Below, one piece after another: positions 1 through 9,130 of a DNA stretch of 60,899 nt. The position numbers were made by a program, and so were the translations under genes. Positions within the stretch are counted from its first letter, which is position 1. Each line of letters starts with the position of its first letter. The DNA is taken from assembly GCA_945860375.1 (NCBI GenBank), contig CAMAQR010000023.1, positions 1 through 60,899 of the forward strand. Direction: 5' to 3'. Source of the stretch: Pseudorhodobacter antarcticus. GTDB taxonomy: Bacteria; Pseudomonadota; Alphaproteobacteria; Rhodobacterales; Rhodobacteraceae. Under the pieces are notes generated by a model that was not told the origin of the DNA, did no database searches, and saw only the letters and a list, made by a program, of their open reading frames with translations.

Positions 1-135
1 AAGAAGCGTCACAAGATCGAGAACATGTTCGGGCGTCTGAAGGATTGGCGAAGGGTGGCCATGCGCTTTGACAGGCGCGCTGACATCTTCCTGTCGGCCT
101 GCGCCCTCGCCGCAATCGTCATGTTCTGGCTATGA
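1..135 (+). pseudogene. IS5-family transposase, C-terminal fragment (cut by window edge)
   Basis: The first frame is open from base 1 to a TGA at 133-135 and encodes 44 residues containing the motif IENMFGRLKDWRRVAMRFD and ending in IVMFWL. This is the characteristic C-terminus of IS5-family DDE transposases, including the catalytic glutamate helix (the E of IENMF). The upstream part lies outside the window, so I cannot tell whether the element is intact. A second, different IS5-like remnant follows directly, which suggests an old insertion hot spot next to the flagellar genes. Confidence 0.8.
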
Positions 136-147
136 GTCCTGAGCCTA

Positions 148-608
148 GAAAGGGGGATTGAAAGCCAGGCCATCGGACGCTCTCGCGGCGGTGAAGCCAT
201 CAAGATCATGGCCCGGATTGACGCATTCGGCTATAGGATCGACTTCCGCTTGCTGCCCAGACAGGCTCACGACCTGCGCAGCACTGCCGCCCTGATCGAA
301 GGGCTGTCCTGTGGCCAGTTCCCCGCTGAACGCGCCTTCGACGCCAACGGGCTGCGCGATGTGTTGACCTGCGCAGGGACCGAAGCAGTCATACCCCCCA
401 AATGCAACCGCCGCTTCCCAGTGGAGTTCAACTGTCGCACCTGTACATGGCGGCACCTAGTCGGGAGCTTCGCCGGGAAACTAAGACAATACAAGGGCAT
501 AGCCATGCGCTGCTGCAAAGCAAAGAGGACTTCAGTGCGGTCATCTTCCTCGCAGCGACTGTGATCCGATTGAGATCAACATCAAAAGGCCCTGATTGGA
601 ATGTCTAA
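148..608 (+). pseudogene. IS5-family transposase remnant with frameshift
   Basis: In frame from about 148, residues such as AIGRSRGGEAIKIMARIDAF, then RLLPRQAHDLRSTAALIEGL and VIPPKCNRR, match the central-to-C-terminal half of an IS5-family transposase (GRSRGG, the D-A-G substrate loop and the IPPKSNR motif). Near 520 the match shifts frame: the tail continues as KEDFSAVIFLAATVIRLR in the frame that stops at 606-608. The N-terminal half is missing and no start codon suits the family. It is therefore a decayed insertion sequence. I could not define terminal inverted repeats with confidence. Confidence 0.75.
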
Positions 609-670
609 AATGCCATCCCTTAATCACCTGTAAACGCTGAAGCCATATACCGGGTCTTGGGTGTTGAAAC

Positions 671-1525
671 ATGGGTGTGGGAATGGCCGGGCAATCAAAT
701 GCCGCGCCAGTCATCATCAAGCGCAAGAAGATAATCATAGCAGGCGGTCATCACGGTGGTGCGTGGAAAGTGGCCTATGCTGACTTTGTGACGGCCATGA
801 TGGCCTTCTTCATGCTGATGTGGCTGTTGAACGCGACAACGGAAAAGCAACGCAAGGGCATCGCGGATTATTTCAATCCGACGATACCGGTAAACCGAAT
901 CTCGGGTGGCGGTGACGGAGCCTTTGGCGGGGATTCGATCTTTTCGGAACAAACCCTGACGAAAAGCGGCATTGGGGCAAGCAGCATGCAGCCCGTCGCG
1001 GAAAACAAGGCGCGGGGTGATACAGGTTTTGCCGAGGCAGAGGCCGCAGCAGCAGAACAGGCTGCCATGGCGCAGGTTGAACAAGCGCTGTCTGCGCGCG
1101 GTGGAGAAAGCATGACGATGGAGCGACTGCTGCGCCATGTCGTCACCCGCGTTACCGATGAAGGCTTGGTCATCGAGGTGTTTGATCTGCCCGAAGCTGC
1201 ACTTTTTGCGAAAGACAGTGCCGAACCCACGGGTCAAACCCGTAAAATCGCAGCACTTTTGGCCGAAGTGTTGGGTCTGGCCGAAAACCAGATCGCCGTT
1301 AATGGTCATGTGCGGAGTTATCCGATCACCCTGATTGATGATCCGACGTGGGACCTTTCGGCCGCCCGGGCACAAGCGATGCGGACCTTGCTGGAGGGCT
1401 ATGATCTTCCAACCAGCCGCATGGCCCGGATCACTGGCAACGCCGATCGCAAACCGGCGACGGCTGACCCGATGTCACTGCGCAACAATCGGCTTGAGAT
1501 CGTTTTGCTTCGGAAGGATCGCTAG
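671..1525 (+). CDS. motB: Flagellar motor stator protein MotB
   Basis: A 284-residue stator subunit that anchors the MotA/MotB proton channel to peptidoglycan. The N-terminus has the family motif GGAWKVAYADFVTAMMAFF, with the ion-binding Asp at about residue 38 inside the single membrane helix (about 35-54). The C-terminal half (about 150-280) is an OmpA-like peptidoglycan-binding domain with VNGHVRSYP and RNNRLEIVLL near the end. An alternative start is ATG at 683 (MAGQSN), closer to a GGTGTGGGA stretch. It lies 93 bases upstream of flgE in the same direction, as in other Rhodobacterales. The gene looks intact although the downstream flagellar genes are damaged. Confidence 0.93.
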   Translation: MGVGMAGQSNAAPVIIKRKKIIIAGGHHGGAWKVAYADFVTAMMAFFMLMWLLNATTEKQRKGIADYFNPTIPVNRISGGGDGAFGGDSIFSEQTLTKSGIGASSMQPVAENKARGDTGFAEAEAAAAEQAAMAQVEQALSARGGESMTMERLLRHVVTRVTDEGLVIEVFDLPEAALFAKDSAEPTGQTRKIAALLAEVLGLAENQIAVNGHVRSYPITLIDDPTWDLSAARAQAMRTLLEGYDLPTSRMARITGNADRKPATADPMSLRNNRLEIVLLRKDR

Positions 1526-1618
1526 GGAATAGATCAAATTTGAACCGTTAGGGTGATGTTAAGCCGCGTCCTGCAGGTTGGGCCCATCAAAAGGTCGGAT
1601 CTGCAGAAAGGCGCATCC

Positions 1619-3211
1619 ATGACGATATCTTCTTCGCTGAACGCGGGGGTGGCAGGCCTGAATGCCAACGCCAACCGGCTTGCGACCATTTCTGATAACA
1701 TCGCCAATTCTTCAGCCTACGGCTACAAGCGGGCGCAGACGGACTTTCATTCGGTGGTAATCAACGGCGACTCGCGTGCCAGTTATTCGGCGGGCGGGGT
1801 GCGTGTGTCAAACATGCGGCTGATTGATGATCGTGGCCCGCTGATCGCGACAAGCAACCCGACTGATCTTGCGATTGACGGACGCGGATTCTTGCCTGTG
1901 ACAACTGTGGGCGCGTTGGGGGGGGTAGATACGTCCTATCCGATTTCCTTGGTCACGACCGGGTCTTTCCGTCCTGACGCCGAAGGGGTTCTGCGCACTG
2001 ACGCCGGTTTGGTTCTGATGGGATGGCCTGCCAATCCCGACGGGTCATTGGGCACCTATCCCCGCGACACGATGGCGGCGCTGGAACCCGTGCGGGTCAA
2101 TTCAAATCAATACATCGGCAACCCCACCTCTGAAATGCGTCTTGGCGTTAACCTGCCCGCCTCTTCCAGTGCGGCCAGCGCCACTGGCGATCCGTTTGAT
2201 CTGTCGGTCGAATATTTTGGCAACCTTGGCACCTCGGAATCACTCGATTTCACGTTCACACCGAATGTCCCCGCGACCGGGGCTTCGAACAGTTGGACGA
2301 TGTTGATCAAAGACAGCGCCTCTGGTGGCGCAGGTGTTGGCCAGTACAATCTGACATTCAATGCAAGCCAGATTGGGGGTGGCACGTTGGCCACCATCAC
2401 GCCAGTTTCAGGCGGGGCGTACGATCCCGCAACCGGTAAAATCGCCTTGGCAGTCGGTGGCGGGAATATTCAACTTGAGCTGGGCAAACCCGGTCAACCA
2501 GATGGCATGACACAGCTTTCCGGCACTTTTGCCCCGGTGGCGGTCAGCAAAAACGGCTCCCCTGTGGCCAGTTTAACAACGGTGGAGGTTGATGATAAGG
2601 GCCATCTTTCCGCCGTTTATGACCAAGGATTCACCCGTCGGATTTATCAATTGCCGGTGATAGATGTGCCAAACCCGAACGGCCTTTTGGCGCAAAACGG
2701 CCAGACTTATCAAATCTCGCCAGCTTCTGGCCCGTTCTCTCTGTGGAACGCGGGCGATGGTCCGACGGGGTCCGTTGTCGGCTTTTCGCGGGAGGAATCT
2801 TCGACAGATGTTGCGGCTGAACTGACCCAGCTGATCCAGACCCAACGCGCTTATTCCTCCAACGCCAAGGTCATCCAGACCGCCGAGTTGTCCTTCGCGC
2901 TGGCCACCGATTTGCCAGTCGAAATTTCGGATTGGGTCTTGTTCATGTTGTTGTTGATGTTTTTCATGGTCTGCAAGGCGACCATGGCGCTGTTGTTGGT
3001 CATAATTGACGACATGTCTTTTCCTTCACGATCTGCCGACGCTTTGCGCGGCATGTTTGGGCCGCCCTTTCGGGTTGGGCATATGGCCATTCTGTCCGTT
3101 GCGCCGGGGTTCAGGCCGGTCACGCCAACCCGTCATGGGCTGCATCACCATCAAGGCACGCGAAGTTCTAACGCTTTGCTAATCGCCAAGAACGCAATGT
3201 CTGGCATTTGA
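1619..3211 (+). CDS. flgE: Flagellar hook protein FlgE, C-terminally truncated and read through into antisense flagellin
   Basis: ATG at 1619 follows AGAAAGG and starts MTISSSLNAGVAGLNANANR, the FlgE D0 helix, then SDNIANSSAYGYKRAQTDFH. Family homology runs about 421 residues, to TQRAYSSNAKVIQT near 2881. Normally a short D0 helix ending about 15 residues later follows. Instead the frame enters the reverse complement of a flagellin gene and continues for about 110 hydrophobic, non-homologous residues to a stop at 3209-3211. The C-terminal D0 helix packs against the N-terminal one in hook assembly, so the product is probably non-functional. Annotating the whole frame as a normal FlgE would be misleading. 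Confidence 0.88.
   Translation: MTISSSLNAGVAGLNANANRLATISDNIANSSAYGYKRAQTDFHSVVINGDSRASYSAGGVRVSNMRLIDDRGPLIATSNPTDLAIDGRGFLPVTTVGALGGVDTSYPISLVTTGSFRPDAEGVLRTDAGLVLMGWPANPDGSLGTYPRDTMAALEPVRVNSNQYIGNPTSEMRLGVNLPASSSAASATGDPFDLSVEYFGNLGTSESLDFTFTPNVPATGASNSWTMLIKDSASGGAGVGQYNLTFNASQIGGGTLATITPVSGGAYDPATGKIALAVGGGNIQLELGKPGQPDGMTQLSGTFAPVAVSKNGSPVASLTTVEVDDKGHLSAVYDQGFTRRIYQLPVIDVPNPNGLLAQNGQTYQISPASGPFSLWNAGDGPTGSVVGFSREESSTDVAAELTQLIQTQRAYSSNAKVIQTAELSFALATDLPVEISDWVLFMLLLMFFMVCKATMALLLVIIDDMSFPSRSADALRGMFGPPFRVGHMAILSVAPGFRPVTPTRHGLHHHQGTRSSNALLIAKNAMSGI
2851..3015 (-). pseudogene. fliC: Flagellin N-terminal fragment
   Basis: On the minus strand, ATG at 3015 sits behind a good GAAGGAAAAG ribosome-binding site and encodes MSSIMTNNSAMVALQTMKNI and then TQSEISTGKSVASAKDNSAV, the highly conserved D0 start of flagellin. 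Homology stops after about 46 codons (at the W codon, 2875-2877). The frame then runs into antisense flgE and stops at 2851. More than 80 percent of the flagellin is missing, so no filament could be built from this copy. The preserved start and ribosome site suggest that the break is recent. Confidence 0.88.
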
Positions 3212-3219
3212 GGCAAAGC

Positions 3220-3543
3220 TTACAGGCGACGCGTCAACGGCCCCGGGGCTGCGTATTGGGCCCTCTTGCCCGCACCTGTGTAGGTCATCAATCCCGAGGC
3301 ATTCTGGCGCAACTCGGTCAAGCGGCGGTGCGCCGCGCGCACGCCCCGTCCGGCGGCCTGCAGACAAGCAGCGTTGCGCGCCACCCTGCGCGAAATGCGC
3401 AGCAACACGGCCTCATTCGGGCGTTGAAGCCCTGCAAAACTGGCTTCAAGAAGCGGTGTCAACTGCCCCAATGTCGGAAAATCGGCGACGAGAATCGCCG
3501 CATGCATCTCATCCAACAACTGCTCAACTGAATCATTTGGCAC
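3220..3543 (-). CDS. Small flagellar protein, FlgN-like (tentative)
   Basis: A 107-residue, mostly helical and charged protein (VEQLLDEMHAAILVADFPTL, then a basic helix rich in Arg and Ala) encoded between flgJ and the flagellin fragment. Its start overlaps the flgJ stop by 11 bases, indicating one transcript. In related bacteria this position holds a small FlgN-type chaperone for hook-filament junction proteins. Length, helical character and location fit, but sequence similarity to FlgN is weak in the family, so the name is an inference. Its presumed client genes flgK and flgL are not in the window. Confidence 0.6.
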   Translation of the reverse strand: MPNDSVEQLLDEMHAAILVADFPTLGQLTPLLEASFAGLQRPNEAVLLRISRRVARNAACLQAAGRGVRAAHRRLTELRQNASGLMTYTGAGKRAQYAAPGPLTRRL

Positions 3544-3805
3544 GATCAGCCCTTTCGGTCAGAGCGCGAAACAGCTGTTCCGCAAGGCCGATGCCCCCCT
3601 TTTCCACCATATGTTTCGCCTGTTCCTGCCGGAGGAAAGAGGCAAACTGGTCCTCACCGACACCACCGCCAAAGGCATCTTGCGCATCGCCCATGCCCGC
3701 GTGCGCCAGCATTTCCGACAGAAAACTGGCCTCAAGTGCCTTGGCCTGCTGCATCAAGGCGGCGTCGCGGGGCAAGGGCTGCGCCCCGGTTGAAGATACT
3801 TGCAT
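3533..3805 (-). CDS. flgJ: Rod-binding protein FlgJ-like (N-terminal domain only)
   Basis: A 90-residue protein beginning MQVSSTGAQPLPRDAALMQQ and containing AKALEASFLSEMLAHAGMG and FASFLRQEQAKHMVEKGG. These are the two conserved helices of the FlgJ rod-binding domain. The peptidoglycan hydrolase domain of enterobacterial FlgJ is absent, which is normal in alphaproteobacteria. The ATG at 3805 was chosen because homology begins there; the longer open frame upstream carries no family signature. It is divergent from fliK with about 120 bases between the starts, so a shared promoter region is likely there. Confidence 0.85.
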   Translation of the reverse strand: MQVSSTGAQPLPRDAALMQQAKALEASFLSEMLAHAGMGDAQDAFGGGVGEDQFASFLRQEQAKHMVEKGGIGLAEQLFRALTERADRAK

Positions 3806-3925
3806 AATCCACTCCTCACTTGTGTCGATTTTTCTGACTATGCGGCACAGCGGTAAACAAGCAGTAACCAGTTGCAGCAATAGTTGACCTTGTTCTGGCA
3901 TCAGGCCGGATGGATTCGGGGCCAG

Positions 3926-5203
3926 ATGATTTCTTTGCCGCAGCATTTCTTGGGCCCGCCGGGTGTGGTGCAAATGCCAATTGAAACCGATTCAGAGGTT
4001 GGCGCATCAGAGGCTGACAGCTTCGCCACATTGATGGAGCCTCCGGCCCAACTGGCCAACGACTCGGTTGCAATGCTCCTGATACCGCCACAGCTGTCGC
4101 GGCCCCAACCTGTAACTCCGCCACTTGCAGCGGACCCGAGACTGGTGGTCGACGCACCGGTCGAACCAGACCTGCTCAACCCGGTGTTATCTGACGCTGT
4201 CGAAATCATATCTGTTGATGTGCCACAGGCGCCGTTTGGGGCCGTGCCAACCAAATTGGACATTGCTGCGCCTTTGGCGCAGCCCGCCGAGCCTCAAGAC
4301 CGCATGCCGCCTGAAACACCTGCATCCAAGTCACCGGCTTCTCTGGTCGATGGCATTGTAGAATCAGCCAAAGGGCCGGTTGTGAAGGTAGAACTCGGCC
4401 CGGCTGTGGGTCAGGCAAACGTCGGTGAAAATGCTTTCCTGACCCGCCTTGAGGCGAAAGCCGAATCATTTACGCCGACTCAGGCCGTGCCGTCGGTGGC
4501 GGCAAAAACAACACACCCTGAGACACCAAATGTGACACTGGGTGTCAGTGTGGCCACGGCACCCGCGCCGAAAGTGTCAGTTACACAGATTATCAAACAA
4601 GATCAGATATTTGCCGAATGGTCGCAAACAACAGAGACGCTCGATCGCGTTGCTTTGCCAGCGCCCATCAGTGCGACGGTTGCCAAGACAGCATTGCCCG
4701 CGCTTGGGGCCATATCCCCCGACATACCTGCACTGCCTGACCCACAAATCATCATCCTGTCTGGCGCAGATCGCCCGCCAGCGGCACCGCAGATTGTGCC
4801 AGGGCCATTGCCTGCCTCGATCCCGGCGACATTGCTTGCTCAAGCACCTGAGGCCGCGCTCGGCCCGGTTGAGATTGTGCTTGATCCCAAGGAGTTGGGC
4901 AAAATCCGGTTCGAGATCCATCAGCAGGGTGACCAGCTGAAGGTGGTTCTGGCAGTCGAACGACCCGAGACGCTGGATCTGCTGCGGCGCCATGCGGATC
5001 AGTTGATCCAGGAGTTTCGCGCTGCAGGCTTTGCCGGAGCCTCGCTCGGTTTTGGTCATTGGGGTGGTCAGCATGGCAGCACATCAAGCCAAGCCGCTGT
5101 TTTAGGGCCAGATTCACAGACCAACGCACCGTCGATGCCGATGCGCCAGCCCAGCCCAAACCGCAACTTCGGTCCACAACAGGGCCTGAACCTTCGCCTT
5201 TAG
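3926..5203 (+). CDS. fliK: Flagellar hook-length control protein FliK
   Basis: A 425-residue protein with a long Pro/Ala/Val-rich, poorly conserved N-terminal region (the presumed molecular-ruler part, about 1-300) and a C-terminal Flg_hook domain at about 310-385. The domain shows PVEIVLDPKELGKIRFEIHQ and later LRRHADQLIQEFRAAGF, the classical FliK substrate-switch fold. ATG at 3926 is preferred; the open frame extends upstream from a TTG at 3884 without family-like sequence. It is followed 13 bases later by flgD, the hook-cap gene, as expected functionally. It appears intact although the hook gene flgE is broken. Confidence 0.85.
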   Translation: MISLPQHFLGPPGVVQMPIETDSEVGASEADSFATLMEPPAQLANDSVAMLLIPPQLSRPQPVTPPLAADPRLVVDAPVEPDLLNPVLSDAVEIISVDVPQAPFGAVPTKLDIAAPLAQPAEPQDRMPPETPASKSPASLVDGIVESAKGPVVKVELGPAVGQANVGENAFLTRLEAKAESFTPTQAVPSVAAKTTHPETPNVTLGVSVATAPAPKVSVTQIIKQDQIFAEWSQTTETLDRVALPAPISATVAKTALPALGAISPDIPALPDPQIIILSGADRPPAAPQIVPGPLPASIPATLLAQAPEAALGPVEIVLDPKELGKIRFEIHQQGDQLKVVLAVERPETLDLLRRHADQLIQEFRAAGFAGASLGFGHWGGQHGSTSSQAAVLGPDSQTNAPSMPMRQPSPNRNFGPQQGLNLRL

Positions 5204-5216
5204 AAAGGACATCCGT

Positions 5217-5867
5217 TTGGAAACCACCGCTCTTACCGCCGCCACTCCAAAGCCAACCGCCGCCCCAAAAGCCGCGATCAGTTCGGATTTCAACACTTTT
5301 CTGAAGATGCTGACCACGCAGATGCAGAATCAGGACCCCCTGAACCCGATCGATTCTTCCGATTATGCGGTGCAGCTGGCGACGTTCTCTGGGGTAGAGC
5401 AGCAGACTAAAACCAACCAACTGCTGGACAGCCTGATCGGTCAGTTTGGCGTGATGGGCATGTCACAGATGGCCGCTTGGGTCGGGCAAGAGGCGCGGGC
5501 GGCGGCTCCGGTCTGGAAGGGGGAGGATCCGGTAACCTTGACCTACCCCGCCAATGCGCAGGCAGATCGTGCAGTTCTGGTTGTGAAAAATCAGGCGGAC
5601 GAACTGGTGGCGCGCGAAGATTTGCCGCTGGGCGGTGGCCCCTATCAATGGTTGGGCGGCGATGTCGGCGGCAATCCGTTACCGAAGGGCCTGTACCGCC
5701 TTAGCGTCGAAAACTACCGCGATGAAGAACAATTGGGCGCACCTGCCGAGGTGGAGGCTTATGCCGAAATTCTTGAAGCGCGCGGTGGGACGTCGGGCAC
5801 CACCTTGGTTCTGGAGGGCGGCGTAGAAGTGTCTGCGACCGCGATCACCGCCCTGCGCAAGCCGTGA
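5217..5867 (+). CDS. flgD: Flagellar hook assembly (cap) protein FlgD
   Basis: 216 residues with the FlgD signature FNTFLKMLTTQMQNQDPLNP followed by QLATFSGVEQQTKTNQLL, then a beta-rich FlgD Ig/Tudor-like region (about 90-180) with LPKGLYRLSVE. The start is TTG at 5217 behind AGAAAGGAC; no ATG fits, so the rare start codon seems real. It is translated directly after fliK. The stop TGA (5865-5867) abuts the stop of ubiB on the other strand with no spacer, leaving no room for a conventional terminator between the two. Confidence 0.92.
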   Translation: METTALTAATPKPTAAPKAAISSDFNTFLKMLTTQMQNQDPLNPIDSSDYAVQLATFSGVEQQTKTNQLLDSLIGQFGVMGMSQMAAWVGQEARAAAPVWKGEDPVTLTYPANAQADRAVLVVKNQADELVAREDLPLGGGPYQWLGGDVGGNPLPKGLYRLSVENYRDEEQLGAPAEVEAYAEILEARGGTSGTTLVLEGGVEVSATAITALRKP

Positions 5868-7397
5868 TCACATCACCTTGCCCAGCCATACTCCAAGCCC
5901 AAGGATTGCCATTGCCAAAACCGCCATCCGCAACCCAAAAGGCCGCGCGCGGGTGTTTACGGGCGGCGAAATCTCGGCCTGACGGATCAGCGCTGCCTCA
6001 ACCATCCGGGGCAAACGCGGCCCGAACCGGCCCAAAATCCGAACCGTCTTTGCCATGTCACGCAGCAAGGCCAGCGGCCCTAGATTGCGGGCGACATAGG
6101 ATTCCACCACCGGCTTTGCCACCTGCCAAATGTTGATTTGCGGGTCCAGACTGCGTGCCACACCCTCGACCACCACCATCGTGCGCTGCAAAAGGATCAG
6201 TTCGGTGCGTGTTTCCATGCCGAACCGCTCTGTCACTTCAAATAGATAAGACAGCAGACGCGCCATCGAAACGCGCGTGGCATCCAACCCAAAAATTGGT
6301 TCGCCCACCGCCCGCAATGCACGGGCAAATTCGTCAATGTCGCGGTCAGGCGGGACATATCCGGCTTCAAAATGCACCTCGGCGACGCGGCGATAATCCT
6401 TGGCAATGAAGCCCATCAGTATCTCGGCGTAAACCCGGCGGGTGTATTCGTCTATCCGACCCATGATGCCGAAATCATAGGCGATCAGGTTGCCATTGGC
6501 GGCGACTTTCAAGTTGCCCTGATGCATGTCGCCGTGAAAAAAACCGTCGCGCAGGGCGTGCGACAGGAACAGTTGCAACACCCGCGCGCCCAAGGCCCGG
6601 CGATCCAAACCCGCTGCATCAATGGCGGCATTGTCGGCCAGATTGATTCCTTCGGCCCAGTCGAGTGTCATCACCGTGCGGCCGGACAGCTCCCACAAAA
6701 TCTTGGGCACCTGAAATCCGGCATCGTTTTTGGTGTTGGCCGCGAATTCAGATGCTGCCGAGGACTCCAGCCGCAGGTCCAACTCTCCCAAAACCACGCC
6801 TTCGAAATGCGTAATCACATCCAATGGCCGCAAACGCCGAGAGGCTGGCGACAGGAACTCAATCGTGCGGGCAGCAAAGAAAAAAGCGTCGATGTCCTTG
6901 CGGAACGCCCGTTCAATGCCAGGGCGCAGCACTTTGACCGCCACGTCCTGCCCGGTTTCGCGCAAGGTGGCACGGTGAACCTGCGCGATAGAGGCCGCGG
7001 CGACAGGTTCCGAAAAGGACGAAAACATCTCATCCACCGGCAGACGCAATTCATCGGCCACCATCGCTTTGGCGACATCGGTTGAAAAAGGTGGCAGCTG
7101 ATCCTGCAGGTATTTCAACTGCATAGCCAGCTCGTCGCCGACAATATCGGGTCTTGTCGACAGAACCTGACCGAATTTGATATAGGCCGGACCCAAAGCT
7201 GTCAGCGCCCGCGTGACGGGTGGCAAGCCTGGGTCGCCGCGCAGGCCCAGCCATTTGAACGGCCAGCCCAGCATTCGCGCGGCAAAGCGCAGACGCGGCG
7301 GCACGTCCAGCGCCACCAGCGCCACAGCCATCGCGCCGGTGCGTTCAAAAGTCGCCCCGGTGCGGATCAGCCGCCAGATGTTGTGCGGTCCTCTCAC
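5868..7397 (-). CDS. ubiB: Ubiquinone biosynthesis protein UbiB (atypical protein-kinase-like ATPase)
   Basis: 509 residues of the UbiB/ABC1/ADCK family needed for coenzyme Q synthesis at the inner membrane. Visible motifs are the KxGQ helix in [13 protein letters not shown], the Ala-rich loop replacing the kinase P-loop ([11 protein letters not shown]), the catalytic-type loop [11 protein letters not shown] and the DFG motif in YDFGIMG. One or two hydrophobic C-terminal segments end in [12 protein letters not shown]. The start is GTG at 7397, overlapping the ubiE stop by four bases (GTGA), so the two are translationally coupled as in many alphaproteobacteria. Confidence 0.95.
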   Translation of the reverse strand: MRGPHNIWRLIRTGATFERTGAMAVALVALDVPPRLRFAARMLGWPFKWLGLRGDPGLPPVTRALTALGPAYIKFGQVLSTRPDIVGDELAMQLKYLQDQLPPFSTDVAKAMVADELRLPVDEMFSSFSEPVAAASIAQVHRATLRETGQDVAVKVLRPGIERAFRKDIDAFFFAARTIEFLSPASRRLRPLDVITHFEGVVLGELDLRLESSAASEFAANTKNDAGFQVPKILWELSGRTVMTLDWAEGINLADNAAIDAAGLDRRALGARVLQLFLSHALRDGFFHGDMHQGNLKVAANGNLIAYDFGIMGRIDEYTRRVYAEILMGFIAKDYRRVAEVHFEAGYVPPDRDIDEFARALRAVGEPIFGLDATRVSMARLLSYLFEVTERFGMETRTELILLQRTMVVVEGVARSLDPQINIWQVAKPVVESYVARNLGPLALLRDMAKTVRILGRFGPRLPRMVEAALIRQAEISPPVNTRARPFGLRMAVLAMAILGLGVWLGKVM

Positions 7398-8140
7398 AAT
7401 TTCCAGCCTGAATGCAGAGCGGCAATGCCCATGGTCAGGTTGCGGTATTTCACTTGATCAAACCCGGCGCTGCGGATCATCAAGGCGAAGGTTTCCTGAT
7501 CAGGAAACTTGCGGATGGATTCGACCAGATACTGGTAAGACTCGCGATCTCCGGCCACGATCTGGCCCATCACCGGAATCACGTTGAAGCTGTATTTGTC
7601 ATAGGCCCATTGCGCCAAGTCATTGGGAATGCGGCTGAACTCCAGCACCATCAGCCGCCCTCCGGGCCTTAGCACGCGGTAGGCTTCCTGAAGCGCGTCG
7701 GCAATCCGTGTCACGTTTCGGATGCCAAAGGAAATTGTGTAAACATCGAAAGAGTTATCGGCAAAGGGCAGCGCCATTGCGTCGCCGACCACCCACTCCA
7801 GCCGATCCGCCATCCGATCCGCCTCGGCGCGCTGCCGCCCCGAGATCAGCATCGATTCGGTCAGATCGCAAATCACCGCCGAAGCCCCCTCGGCGCGTTT
7901 CATGAACCGGAACGCCACGTCGCCTGTGCCGCCCGCCACGTCCAAAAGCCGCTGACCGGGCCGGGGTGCCAGCCAATCCATCATCGCGTCTTTCCACAAG
8001 CGGTGCATGCCGCCCGACATCAGATCGTTCATGATGTCGTATTTGCTGGCAACGCGGGTGAAGACGCCATGCACCATTCCGGCTTTTTCAGCCTCGGGGA
8101 CGGTTTGAAATCCGAAATGAGTTGTGCTGTCGTCGGTCAT
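7394..8140 (-). CDS. ubiE: Demethylmenaquinone/2-polyprenyl benzoquinol C-methyltransferase UbiE
   Basis: 248 residues of a class I SAM methyltransferase that adds the C-methyl group in ubiquinone synthesis. Motif I is [16 protein letters not shown]. The family signature around [19 protein letters not shown] and the later [19 protein letters not shown] are clear. ATG at 8140 ([11 protein letters not shown]) is chosen over an upstream in-frame start because homology starts there. It is divergent from mutM with about 76 bases between the starts, and forms an operon with ubiB. Confidence 0.96.
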   Translation of the reverse strand: MTDDSTTHFGFQTVPEAEKAGMVHGVFTRVASKYDIMNDLMSGGMHRLWKDAMMDWLAPRPGQRLLDVAGGTGDVAFRFMKRAEGASAVICDLTESMLISGRQRAEADRMADRLEWVVGDAMALPFADNSFDVYTISFGIRNVTRIADALQEAYRVLRPGGRLMVLEFSRIPNDLAQWAYDKYSFNVIPVMGQIVAGDRESYQYLVESIRKFPDQETFALMIRSAGFDQVKYRNLTMGIAALHSGWKL

Positions 8141-8216
8141 TTGCTCTTGCCGTCCTGATCTTTGCCGCCACCTTATAGGCGCGGAACCGCCCCGCCTCAA
8201 CCTGCCGAAGGGTCAC

Positions 8217-9068
8217 ATGCCAGAACTGCCCGAAGTTGAAACCGTCCGCAGAGGTCTGCTGCCCGTGATGGAGGGCCGCGTGATCACCCAAGCTTTGGTC
8301 AATCGTCCCGATCTGCGCTGGCCTTTCCCCGTAGATATGGCGGATCGGCTGACCGGCAAGCGGGTTTTGGCACTGCGGCGACGGTCCAAGTATATTTTGG
8401 CAGATATGGATTCGGGGGAAACCTTGCTGATTCATCTGGGCATGTCGGGGCGGATGCTGATTTCCGGGGCGCAAATTGGTGAGTTTCACCACGCCCACCC
8501 CGCGCCGGAAAAGCACGATCATGTCGTGCTGGATATGGAAGGCGGCGCGCGCGTAACCTTCAACGACGCCCGCCGCTTTGGCGCGATGGACCTGTTGCCA
8601 ACAGCCACGGCCGAAACACACCCGCTTTTGGCCAGCATCGGACCGGAACCCTTGGGCAATGGGTTCAACGAGTCCTATCTGGTTGACCAGCTGCGCGGTC
8701 GTGGCACCCCGATCAAATCGGCGCTGCTGGATCAGCATATCGTGGCAGGCTTGGGCAATATTTACGTCTGCGAAACCCTCTTTCGTGCCCGGATTGCGCC
8801 ACAAACCAAAGCAGGCCAATTGCCCGTTGGACGGGTGCGCAGCCTTGTGCCGATCATCCGCCAAGTGCTGACCGAGGCGATTGACGCGGGCGGTTCGTCG
8901 TTGCGCGATTATCGACAGGCGGATGGAGAGTTGGGCTATTTTCAGCACACATTCCAAGTCTATGGCCGCGAGGGCCAGCCCTGCCAGACCCCCGGCTGTG
9001 TCAGCGAGATTGCGCGAATCGTGCAATCCGGACGATCCTCATTCTATTGCCCCACCTGTCAGAGGTGA
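8217..9068 (+). CDS. mutM: Formamidopyrimidine-DNA glycosylase MutM/Fpg
   Basis: 283 residues. The invariant N-terminus [14 protein letters not shown] supplies the catalytic Pro2 and Glu3. The conserved Lys in RRRSKYIL, the helix-two-turn-helix region ([16 protein letters not shown]) and a C-terminal zinc finger (Cys pairs in PCQTPGC and YCPTCQR) complete the set for excision of 8-oxoguanine. The start at 8217 is fixed because Pro must follow Met. The same gene order, mutM then an enoyl-CoA hydratase then rpsT then dnaA, is common in Rhodobacterales. Confidence 0.97.
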   Translation: MPELPEVETVRRGLLPVMEGRVITQALVNRPDLRWPFPVDMADRLTGKRVLALRRRSKYILADMDSGETLLIHLGMSGRMLISGAQIGEFHHAHPAPEKHDHVVLDMEGGARVTFNDARRFGAMDLLPTATAETHPLLASIGPEPLGNGFNESYLVDQLRGRGTPIKSALLDQHIVAGLGNIYVCETLFRARIAPQTKAGQLPVGRVRSLVPIIRQVLTEAIDAGGSSLRDYRQADGELGYFQHTFQVYGREGQPCQTPGCVSEIARIVQSGRSSFYCPTCQR

Positions 9069-9130
9069 CTTGATACCGCCCGCGTTACTGATACAGGTCG
9101 CGCCGACCAAACCACCAAAGGTGTCTTTCC

